DNA of 64,000 bases, taken from NCBI RefSeq assembly GCF_016802725.1, contig NC_052679.1:16237635-16301634 (forward strand). Direction: 5' to 3'. The notes under the pieces are model-generated. The model saw only the letters and a list, made by a program, of their open reading frames with translations. It was not told the origin of the DNA and searched no databases. The stretch is from Solenopsis invicta (taxonomy: Eukaryota; Arthropoda; Insecta; Hymenoptera; Formicidae). Below, one piece after another: positions 20,383 through 32,300 of the stretch. Every line of letters starts with the position of its first letter. The first letter of the stretch is position 1. The position numbers and the translations under genes were made by a program.

Positions 20383-23300
20383 TTAGTTAAACTTTTGGAA
20401 TGATAAAAACGTCGTAAAGTAAGACACGGCCGTCCGTACTACCTTTAATTGAATAAAAGGTATAAATTTACATATATACCTACACTTAACGCTGTTATAA
20501 AACTGTAATGCGCAATACTTACCGTCTCGTAAGTTGATATAGATAATGGAATCATTTTACCTGCTTTTAATCCGCGAGGTACATTAGATTTATAAAGCAT
20601 CATTATTAAAACACATTTTAATCTAGGCGAAAATTTGTACCATTCCGCCGCGTATCTGAAAATGTAATAATTGATTTTAATCAAAATTCCATTTTTTCCG
20701 AGATTCAAGATGAAATATATATTATATATATAAATTAGAATTAATATTATTGCAAATCTTGATCAAGTATATGTAGCACGTGTAAAAAGCTACTCTCTAA
20801 ATCAGAACTAGTACATTATTTACTAAAAGACAGTGAACAGCTTGATTTCAGCGGTATACTTATATCAATCAGTGATATATGCATTGTTTTTCAATGATAA
20901 TACACTGATTTTGATCAATGAGAGTACCCTCTTCACTCCTACCCCTCTTAAATGGAATCACTAAAAGACAGTGAATAATCACCGATGATCACAGCACTGC
21001 AAATCAATAAGATTTCACTGATTCAGATTTAGAGAGTATATGAAAACAATTTTTGCAAAATAAATAGTTGTTCCAAAATTATATTATTTTCTTTAAATTA
21101 ATATTAATTACGCGAATGTATTAATCAAGCGTGCATTTTTTAAATGACAATTAAAGTATTTAAACAAATCTTATGCATATACTACGGTACTGTAGTTATT
21201 AGCAAGATTTCAAGAAAGGTGCCAAAAATATGTAAAGTATAAAATAATTACGCTCGATAAAATATATTTTGACTTTCATTTGTTAATATTTGACCAGAAT
21301 AGCATAAAATCATTAGACACCCTAACGAACCCATCAAAATAACTAAAGGTTTTATCAAATCGTTCAGATGATTCTTTACGAAGACAATCTATAACATAAA
21401 TTAAAAAACATTAATTAATCTCTCTTAGAAGAGAATTACATTTTTATTTAAAATAAAAGCCATTGATTTTATCCATTATGTAAGAGTAAAATTATCTTAA
21501 AAATTATATTAAGAACATTGAAGAGCAATTAATTTTCATCCTTTTTTAATTTACATTCTGTTTAGATTACGAAAATTAGGTTTGATTAAGACTAATCAAA
21601 AATACATTTCTATTGTATAAATTAGACTGTCAACCGATAATCAATTTTTTCAAATTTGAATTTTATTTAATCGTCAAATTATTTATTAAATACTTAATAA
21701 AAATACAAAATTTTGACTTTATTACAATTTTTTTAGTGTCAAAACGGGCCAATGACGAGTAATAATTCTAGTTGTTCAAAATTAAATATATTTTCTTTTA
21801 CATTCAAATTAAGTAACGCGGGACTAGTTTCAGCCTTATTATGGCCTTCTTCAGCCGCTATATTCTAACGTTGACAAATTAATTACATATTCTAAATTCG
21901 GAGTCAAAATTTGTACATAAAACTACATTTCTCGTCGAGTTACATATTCTAAAAAGCTGTCGTATGTTGTTATTCTGTGTCATTACTGCGTATTTGTTTC
22001 CATTATTCATAAAAATCTTTATGTATTGTATCTAGATGTCATCGTGTAATCGTGTCTATATCAAATGTATATAATTTTTCTTAGTGTATATTACTAACTT
22101 ATCTGTTATTGTAATTAAAGGCAAGTTACATATCAATTTGTTAGTTGAGACTTTAACGAAATTGACGTTTATTTCGAGGAAAGAGGAAAGATACAAATGA
22201 ACTCGTCGACAGATCATAATCGACTGAACTTCGAGACTACGCTAACGATTTTTCAGAAGGTATCGGTGCTAATCATAGCAAGTATTTTTCATCGTGTGTC
22301 TCGAAAGTTACTGTTTTTTATTCTGTCTAATAAATCGAAATAAGATCCATCGAGATATTTATTTTGAATGTAAGAGAAAATATATTTAATTTCAAACAAA
22401 TAAAATTATTGCTCGTCATTGGCTTGTTTTGACACTAAAGTTTATGAGCATACGAGCGACACATAGTATATTACAATTTTTTTATTTTATTTTTTTTTTG
22501 TTTATGATTTGTATATCTATTCTACTGTTGAAAAGATTTTATTTACTTACCTGGATTCCAGCCGAACTTATAACTCCAATAACAGATATTAAAGTAATTA
22601 ATGAAATTGTTGTGTTACATGAGTCTAACTTATCAACAAATCTGTAAAGTAAAAATAATATTAACAAGTTAATTTCTGATAAGGAGAAAATTGATATTAT
22701 CAGATACCATGTATATAGAAAGACAATTGAACAAACGATATTTACTCTAGAGCAAGCTGATATTTTTTTAAACATTTTATGTATGTTTGGTATGTTATTT
22801 TTTCATTTGATGAATCAAGACCCATTTCGTATTCACGTTTATTTATTTTGATATTATTATCTTTTGGAATTATGTTTTCAACTTGTGTGCTGCAAAATAT
22901 AAGTTTTATGTTACTTTACAAAAATTCAAAAAATATAAACTGTACATACACCTGCAACATATTATATAATTAACGTCTTATAATATCTCTCTTAAGTTGA
23001 ACTCTTTATCATCGAAAATCAAGTTCTTACCTAGTCAAAAGTTTAATGCTATTTAGGTGTTAATTTAGTATCACAGTTCACAGTACGAATTTTGGTGCTC
23101 AAACCGTTTAGCAGAAAATTTGGTAAACAGTGGGGGGATCCAGCTTGACATCAATAAATTAACACTACATTTTAGTATATTTGTTTTTTTTTGTTATAGA
23201 GGGGTCCAGCTTAACATCGTGCTGCCCCGTCCCCAATAACAAAAAAAATTTATAGTGGTTCAAAACACGATATTTGTTTAAAAAGTATCACTAATGAATA

Positions 23301-25584
23301 GTGATATTTTTTAAACAAGTGTACATTTTTAATTTATTTTAGGGGTTTCTTTGAGCACTAAATTAACACTAAATTCTAGTTTACTTATTTCATGTTTGTG
23401 AACATTGTATACATTTTTTTATATATACCAATGGAGGGGGGAAGCAGCTTGATGTCAAGCTAGTTTCCTCCACTTTTTACCAAATTTTCTGCTAAACGAT
23501 TTAAACACCAAAATACGAACTGTAATATTAAATTAGCACCTAAATAGCAGTAAATTTTTTACTAGATAAGAACTTGATTTTTGATGGTAGGGAGTCTAGC
23601 ATAATAGAAGTTATAATAATTGTAATATTTGTAATTAGATAATATTACTTATAGTCTAATTATAATCCCGGAAAAAAATTTTTATCTATATATATATAAA
23701 ATATGTTTATATATAAATATACATATAATTATATAGAACTAGATATACAATTATGCATAATTATATATAAAATTTTATATATATATATATATATAATATT
23801 AATTATATATGATAATTTTTTTCTCGAGATGTACCATACAAACATTGAAATTATTATCACATTTGCGATATATTACAGATGTGCAAACTATTCAAATACA
23901 AATTGAATTGATTTGAATTAGGTAAGATTCAATTCGATTTGGATTTGAATCTCTCTGATTCAAATTCGAATCTAAAAGTTTAAATATGAATTACGTATAA
24001 TGATAATCCTATAAAATCACATTTTTCGCTAATAATAGTGCAATCATGTTGTTGAAGTAAGAAATGTTTTATTAGATATATTTTATCAGTTTTATGTTAA
24101 ATATTTAAATGTATGCGTATTTAAAATGATTCTATATTTATCATATAATCAATGTTACCCTTCTTACACAGAAGTTTTACTATATATTAAAATTCAACAA
24201 TAATTATATTATTAATTAACAGTTATGTTTCAACTATTCGATTCAATTTGGATTCAAGCAAAGAAATAAAATTTGATTTAATTCAATTCGACATAAAAAA
24301 AAATCTTGATTCACACATCTCTATGATATAACTACCTGATGGCAGCAAACAGACTGCAAACATGAAGGATGCACATGATATGCGTCGTATCACTGCTCAC
24401 CATGACATTTGTAGCCACTATGCCTATTGCGGTAATGTAACAAGAAGTTGGTAGAAAATACTCATTTTTATCTTTGAAATCAATTACAAATGCAAAGAAT
24501 CGCGGACGTGATTCGTTTAAAGGCATTACGATATCTAGAAGCGGCGAAGTTAACGGTATTGCTAGAAATATCACCATCATGATATACAGTAACACTGTAA
24601 CATTGCGAAAAAAATGTGCGTTGTTTAATATCAAAGTTTATACAATATTCTAAAATTATTATTTTTGAATTTATGATAAATTAATTTTTAATGGAAATTA
24701 AATGTCTATGTTAATTTTAAATATCTACATTGCCGCATAGCTTTGATTTTAGATCGTAATTTGTTTAATTATATTACTACGTTCCATTAATATGGAAGTG
24801 GAATAATTCTGTGGAACAATGCTGTGCTCTAAGATACTATTGTAGTCATTATACTTACTAGCGTAATATTTTGTAACTTTTCGCGACAACTTGGCATAGT
24901 CATTCAAAATTTGAATTTCCACATCATTTGTAAATATATCCCAATGCTCGTCAATAGCTTTATATAAGTATCGAAACTGATTGTAACAAGTATGGAGACG
25001 ATTTAATGTGTAACACTTAAAATATTTTTTTTCAATTAAAAAAAAAAGATACATTTTATTTCCAAGAATGTACCTTGTCGCTATTCCACAAATGATTCAT
25101 CTGTCTTCCGATAAAATTGACTGAGAGGATAAATTGATAACAACCTTCGAAAATCATTTTTGTATCGTTCGAATTATTGTACAACAATAATATCTGCATG
25201 CAGTATTGAATTATCATCCGTATAGTACGTTACATAAACGCAAACATATAAAATTATTACACAATTATATCAAAGTTGTTATACATTTCTGTTTTATCAA
25301 TTCTTAATTGTTATGTTAAATATATTATTTTGGTATATGCGATTATTTTATATTATACAAGATATTATACAATATTAAATAATAAAATAATGAAAATTTA
25401 AATATTGGACGTATTGTTTGATACGAAAATGATTCGATACCTGCCACGGACAGAAACTTATTTCGAGCAGGAAGAAAGAAGTCCACAACAAATTTTTTAT
25501 GTGTTTGCTTTGAAACGGCCAAAAACCTATGGTCAACAAAAGTACCCGGTTGATATTGTACTCTCTTACAAAATTTGATAACAT
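20383..25584 (-). CDS. odorant receptor A2 (nine exons), probably functional
   Basis: Insect odorant receptor (7tm_6 family), a seven-helix subunit of the Or/Orco ligand-gated channel in sensory neuron membranes. Exons, minus strand: 25441-25584 (MLSNFVREYNINRV...GFWPFQ), 25074-25193, 24859-24976 (AIDEHWDIF), 24336-24594, 22746-22889 (CLKKYQLALE), 22551-22641, 21252-21388 (CYSGQ), 20523-20655 (YAAEWYKFSP, GLKAGKM) and 20383-20442 (SYFTTF, TAA). With exon 4 started at the acceptor TTACAG|TG (24595) the total is 1206 nt, 401 aa in frame. The position homologous to the D1 exon 4 start would be frameshifted (a one-base deletion near 24630), so this gene probably uses a shifted acceptor or is newly broken. 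Introns contain several MITEs. It is the downstream gene of duplication unit A. Confidence 0.7.
20791..21038. mobile_element. MITE with TACTCTCTAAATC terminal repeats
   Basis: It begins TACTCTCTAAATCAGAA and ends GATTTAGAGAGTA, with imperfect inverted repeats around CACTGATT and CAGTGAA words. It lies in the intron between exons 8 and 7 of OR A2. The orthologous copy in unit B is at 35149-35396. Confidence 0.7.
21732..22440. mobile_element. foldback MITE, ACGGGCCAAT family
   Basis: TTTAGTGTCAAAACGGGCCAATGACGAG on the left is mirrored by the right end (GCTCGTCATTGG then GACACTAAA), with about 70-bp arms. It lies in the OR A2 intron between exons 7 and 6. A related element sits inside the large transposon at 3700-4128. 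Confidence 0.65.
22985..23595. mobile_element. palindromic MITE in intron 4 of OR A2
   Basis: The left arm contains AAATCAAGTTCTTACC and ACCGTTTAGCAGAAAATTTGG (to about 23160). The right arm (23440-23590) contains the complements. The sequence is absent from the same intron of the duplicate gene B2, so it was inserted in A after duplication or lost from B. Confidence 0.65.
23877..24322. mobile_element. MITE with AGATGTG ends
   Basis: It begins AGATGTGCAAACTATTCAAA and ends with the complement of AGATGTGTGAATCA, and is rich in GATTCAATTCGA-like repeats. It is shared with unit B (about 38279-38722), so it was present before the duplication. Confidence 0.6.
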
Positions 25585-26384
25585 TTTTACTGGTTAATTT
25601 GCCCTCGAAAGACTGCAATGTGTTGTGTTTTACGTAGATCAATTCTTCAGCAGGTGCAAGTCGTGATACGAAACTATTGGTTACCAAAAATCATCATATT
25701 ATTTTACTAACGCAAGGAAGATCAATATCAAGCTGTCAGTATTAAACTATCAATTTGTCCATCTCGAAAATATCTCTCCAATATTTTATTCAGGTGACGT
25801 GTATAATGATGTAATGATATAGCTAGATAATAGCGTGACAATAACTGGAGGGTAACTTAGGGGGTAACGGCACAGCACATAACAATATCTATAGCTACTA
25901 ACAATGAAGATTCGCATTGCATTTAATCGGTTTGAAGTATTTTCAGTGTTTAAGTAGGGTTGAAGAAATTACTAGCACAATAAAGAAAAATAACAAATTT
26001 TTGTAAAAGGTATAATTACACAGTAAAGAAATAGTGTTAAATAAAAATACTAAAACAAAAATACCGAAGTGATTGAATAAAAGACCATAGAGTTTTATTG
26101 CATGATAAGTAACGGTATAAATTCTGTATTACAATTTATTAACATTAACTTAAATACAGATAAATTAACGAAGAACTAAAAATTTAATAATCAATCTTGA
26201 AGTGAAAATGTAAAGTGAAATGTTAAAGTTGGACATTAAAAAAAGAAAAGGTAAATTAAGTATATATATAAACATTTCCGAAAATAAATATATCATTGAA
26301 ATACAATTTATTTCGACGTTAAGATAGAAGGTAACAAACATATGTAACAAAGAAACGTTTCGGTGAATAATAAAAATTTGGTAA
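25585..26384. other. spacer between OR A2 and OR A1
   Basis: No gene is seen. A block at about 25756-25862 (CATCTCGAAAATATCTCTCC to GGAGGGTAA) is repeated inside the last intron of OR A1 at 26506-26607. Unit B has the spacer copy (in shortened form) but not the intronic copy. Confidence 0.6.
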
Positions 26385-29300
26385 TCACTCTTTGAATGAC
26401 TTGAACGCTGTAAAGTAAGACATGGCGATTCGTACTACCTTAAATGAAATACGAAAGAAGCACGAGTTATTTTATGCATAATGTTATAAAAAGTTTCATA
26501 GTTTTGTCCATCTCGAAAATATCTCTCCAATATTTTATTCAGGTGACGTGTATAATGATGTAATGATATAGCTAGATAATAGCGTGACAATAACTGGAGG
26601 GTAATTTTTCTTACCGCCGCATAAGTCGCGATAGATAACGGAACCATGTTGCCTGCCTTCAATCCACACGGTACATTACTTCTATAAAGAGTTATCAACA
26701 ATAAAGATTTTAATCTAGGCGAGAAGTTGTACCAATCTGCAGCATATCTATAAGATATTAGCCAATAATTGGTTTTATCTGTTTTAGATATTACGTAAAT
26801 ACTTATAACTGTATTTATAAATAAATTATTATTTTTAACTCAAACATAGATTTATAATCGTAAATATATTATATAAAGGTATATAAAATAGTTATATTAC
26901 GCGTGATAAAATATATTCTGACTTTCGTCCATTAATCTCTGACCGGAATAACATACAAGCAACAAATCAGCTAGCATGAACGTGAATAAGAGCGTGAATT
27001 TTATCAGTTCTTGCATTTGATCTAACACATAAAGAATCTATAATAAATTAAAAATACATAATTATTCGAATAATAATTTTTATTTAAGAGATAAAATGTA
27101 ATATATATATATATATATATTATTAATATTAATTAGTTCTAGGCTATCGAAATTTAAATACAATTAATAATTGGAAAATAAGCTAATGAGAATCAGCGTG
27201 GGTCAAAGAGCTCAATCACAAGTATTGATATTGAATTATTTATTTAATTCAAAATTAAAAAACAAACGTTTTGACTCGCTTTGGAGTCATCTTCAGACAA
27301 CAAAAAATTGTAAAGGCAACAGAAATAGAAGCCCTTATCAGTCATCGAAAACGGGAAGCATTCAAGTCGCCATTGATTTGACAAATTCGTGGTGGCATTT
27401 TTAACCGTGATAGTGTTGTGACCGCAAGAGATCTATACGCAAAAGATGTTTCCCGTTTTTGATGACTGATGACGGTTTCTATTTCTATTGCCTTTACTAT
27501 TTTTTGTTGCGCTGAAGATGACTCCAAAGCGAGTCGAAACGTTCGTTTTGTAATTTTGTATTGAATAAATAATTCAATATCGATACTTGTGATTGCGTTC
27601 TTTCACCCGCGCTGACTCTCATTAGCCTATTTTTTAATCATTAATTGTATATTATTAATATATAATAACGATAATACAATTACAATTGTTTGCCTCTATA
27701 TTTATATTATTTTGAAACAAATTATTTATTTTAAGCTGAATTTTTTTTAATTTGATTTTATTTTATCTTTTTTTATTCATTACAATTTGATCAGTTTAGT
27801 TTCATTAAAGTTAGAATTATGTAAATCGTTAGACTATGAGTATGAGGCTAAAAACATTATGTACAAAAATACTAACTTGGCCTTATAAGGGGGAGGTAGG
27901 AATAAAGAAAAAAGAGAAAACTCCGATTGTATAATAAGCCAATTACATAATAATTATGATCATTTTGTATATTGTATCATTTTATGAGTTTGCATATTTT
28001 TACTTTATGGAATGTATTACTGAAATAATTTTTACAACTTACTCGAATTCCCGTCAGACTTATACTTGCAAGAAGCAATAATAATAAAAGTAATGAAAGT
28101 CCTTTAAATGATGAATCTAATATATTAACGAACCTAGAACAGAAGTCACATTAAAGCAAGTTAAGCTGTTCAACCAATAATATGTATACATATATACATA
28201 CGCACGCATAGAGAGAGGAGTGAAGGGGGGGATGAGGAACATTTTGTAAAGAAACGATTTAACAAAATTTGTTTACTCGATAGCAAGCTGATGTTTCTTC
28301 AGACATATTATGTATTCCCGATATACTATTTCTTCATTTAATGGATCACGCTCCATATTCACGTGACATCCATATTTGCTGATTTTATTGCTATTATTCT
28401 CTTTGGGAATTATATTCTCAATTTGTTTACTGCAAACATGAATTTATGATATCTCGTAAATATACATAAGTGTAAAAAATATTTATATACTCAATAATAT
28501 CTTATAAAATATTTTTATAATAATGTTATTATATGTATTTTACATTTATATTTTATATACAATTTTTTTTTTATTATGTCTACAATGGATCTACCTGATA
28601 GCGGCAAACAAGCTACACGCATGAGCGGTGCACACGATGTGCATTGCATCAACCCCCAATGCGGTGTTTGCACCCACCACAATTACGATAGTAGTATGAC
28701 AAAGAATTGGTAGAAAGTAATCATCTTTATTCACCCTAAATTCGACTTCGACTGCGAAGAATCGTGAACGTGATTCATTAAGAGGCTTCACAAAATCTAG
28801 TAATATTGGTATTAATGGTATTGCTATCATTGTCAATATTACAGAAAACATTAACACTGCAACATTCCGAAAGAGAAATGTCTTTAATAATATTAATCCT
28901 AAGTATATTAAAGTACACATCACTATTCTTTTCAAAAAATCTTTGTAATTAATAATAATATTTAATTCAGTTTTTTTTTCATAACTTATGTTAACTTCAA
29001 CGTAACGAATATCATAATACTGTTTGTAATTTTGATTTCTTTAAGATTATAAAAATCTTGGAAAAATTTTATATTACTATTTTGTCATAATATGACACTA
29101 TACTTCATATGGTCGTAGCAATATAACGTACTTACTCGCAAAAAGTATCGTAAACCTTCGTGTTAGAATAGAGTAATTTTTCATAATTCGAATTTCCACA
29201 TCGTTTGTGAATATGTCCCAATGTCTATCAATGGCTATGCATAATTGTCGCATCTGGTTACAACAAATATGGAAATGATTAAATTAATCATAACTAAAAG

Positions 29301-32300
29301 AAATAACGATAATACAGTATAGTTCTGCAAATTTACTTTATCATGATTCCAAATACTAAACAATGTCCTTCCAATAAAAGAAGTTATAACAACGCATTGA
29401 AAACCGGCGTCAAAAATTATTTTTGGATCATCCGCATGATCATACAGCAGAAGTATCTACAGCATGATATAACATTAGATTATTATTAATATTAAATATA
29501 TACAGGTATAAAATTAATTGTACAGAAACTTTATATATATAATTTAATTAATCGTTAATTATTACCTTAAATATCTATAGAAAAAAATCATTAGGTTTTC
29601 GACACCCTTTATTTTGCGAAAATTAAACATTGCGCTTTATTAATACTGATAAAAACACGATTAATGGGGAAGGCACCTTAGGAGGCTGTTTTTTAGGCTT
29701 TTTTTACTATTGTTTTGAGACGGATAAAATAATTGGAATCTATTTAAACTTTGGTATACTTTTGTTCATATTTTCAACTGTGACATTTTTTTCAAGTCGT
29801 TTCCTATGAAAATGTTTAAGATACAAGCTGCCGTCTATCGAAGGTTATCAGAGTTTAGTCATTTGTGGCAAATGTGGAAGTTAGTTTTGTTCTAAAAGAA
29901 AAACGGCGAATGTTCTGGATTATTGACATGTTTTCTAAGAACATGAACCAACTTGCGGAAGGATATTTTATTAAAAGTGTATTTTTATTTATTGCAAAAC
30001 AATTGCAAAAAGATGATGAAAATTTAAACTTTTTTTTTCAAACACCCCCAAAACATTCAATTTTTAACATTTTTAGTTGCAAAGTGGTTCATATTTGTAA
30101 AAAACATGTCAATAATCCAAAACATTTGCCGTTTTTCTTTCAGATCATAACTGTGACTTTCACATTTCCCGCAAATGACCAACCTCTGATGATTACCTTC
30201 AATAGATGGCAGCTTGTATCTTGGACATTTTTATAGGAAACGACTTAAAAAAAAAATGTTACATGGAATTGAAAATATAAACAAAATAATACCAAAGTTT
30301 AAATAGATTCCAATTATTTTATCTGCTTCAAAAAAAAATAGTAAAGAAAGCCTAAAAACAGCGTCGTAATGTGCTTTCCCCCCTTAAACTTAAACATTTA
30401 TAATAAGTAAAAATATAGTTCATATATTCATGGCTTTTTCTTATATAAAATGTGCTAAAAACAAATTTTTTATAAGTAAGAATAAAATTTACTTGTAATT
30501 TTGTTTTAAATTAAATTATGCAAATTGAATAGTTTAAACAATAATAAGCATATATATTATTGATAATATGAAATTATTTTACGTATTACGACGTAGTCCT
30601 AAAACTGTTTTGTTTATATCTTTTTTTTATAATTCTGTTCCTAATTATAAATATTTTATGATAATAATTCGGTTTTAAACATAAAATTGAAGTGCAGCGT
30701 AAACTAGTACAGCTATCAATAAGATAGATAAAATAATAAAATAATAAAAATCGTATAAAATAAAAGGTACAGCATTATAAAATTTATGTTAATAAGTTAT
30801 TAATTTAATTTGTTCTTTATATATTGTCGAGCTACAAGTTACATCTTGGGGAACAGCATAAAATATTTATATAACTCTGCAAAAAATGTTTTATATCGAA
30901 GTAAGAAGTTTCTAAGAATTTTCCATACTTAATATTCAATATCTTAATTTATAAGTATTTTGTATAGATAACTCATGTTAAAGAGAAAAAGAAAAAGAAA
31001 ATGTAGCCTTATTACTGCCTTATGTCGATTTTATGCGGTTTTTTTCAGACGCTTATTTTTGCTTACCTTACATAAAATTTATTGCCAAAATTTGGAACTA
31101 TATTATAAAAGATTATATTAGGTGATAGAAGGCACTTTCTAATTTGTATTTATGTTTCCAAAGTTTTATTTTTAGTTTCTGTTTATACAATCAAAAACAA
31201 AGTGATATATTGGTATTGGCGACCTTTTTCTATATATATATTAATATAAATCACATATCAAAATATTAAAAAAGATCCGACTAGCTCCTTGACCAGAGGT
31301 GCTCATGAGTTGTTGATGAGGTGGAAGAAATATAAATACATCACGGAGTCTGCTTATAAAAAAGCTCATTGCAGCGACGGCAATCTCCCAAGGGCATACG
31401 GTCTCCCGAAGGTTCACAAACCCGGAATTTCATATAGAATAATAGTGTCGTCAATTGATAGCCCTCTATATGGTTTAGCCACTTTGCTGCATGACATTAT
31501 TTCAAAAAACATTCCGGAGCCTTCAAGTAAGATTAACAACAGTTTCCAATTATTTAAAAAATTGAAGGGCAGACATCTGGGTTCTGATTACAGGTTGATT
31601 TCGTTGGATGTTATATCACTATTCACGAACATCCCCATAGACTTAGCTTTAACAAGCATCTCTAAGAGGTGGATGTTTCTTAGTGAATCTTGTAACATTC
31701 CTGAACAAGAATTTTTAACAGCGGTAAAACTTGTTTTAGATTCAACCTATTTTAGCTTTGGAAATGAATTTTATAAACAGAAATTTGGTACCCCCATGAG
31801 TTCTCCGTTGTCACCCGTTATAGCAGACCTCGTCATGCAGGATCTTGAACACTGGGCTTTAAACAAAATTGGAATACATTTACCTCTTTATTTTAGATAT
31901 GTAGATGACATAGTGATGGCTGTCCCAGATAATTTAATTGATCTCACCTTAAATACATTCAATTCCTTTCACCCGCGTATGCAATTTACATTGGAAATAG
32001 GGGGTGATAAAATAAACTTTTTAGACATCACTATGATAAAATACGAAGATTCCTTAATTTTTGATTAGTATCATAAACCCACATTTTCGGGGAGATACCT
32101 GAATTTTTTATCAGCCCACCCTTTATCACAGAAAAGAGGAACAATTTTGGGCATGACAGAGCATTTTTATTGTCAGATCCTAAATTCTACAGAAAGAATT
32201 TTGAGCTTATCGTAAATACCCTTTTTATGAATGACTATCCTGCTGGATTTGTTTTTGAGACAATCAATAGCCGCATTAAACATCTTATTAATCTAAGCAA

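Noticed and set aside
27171..27527. 77-aa and 61-aa frames in the OR A1 intron
   Set aside because: They lie within the inverted Penelope-terminal dimer and are mirror readings of its arms.
29865..30236. 123-aa open frame
   Set aside because: It lies across the long foldback MITE and corresponds to no known protein; it is a by-product of the palindrome.
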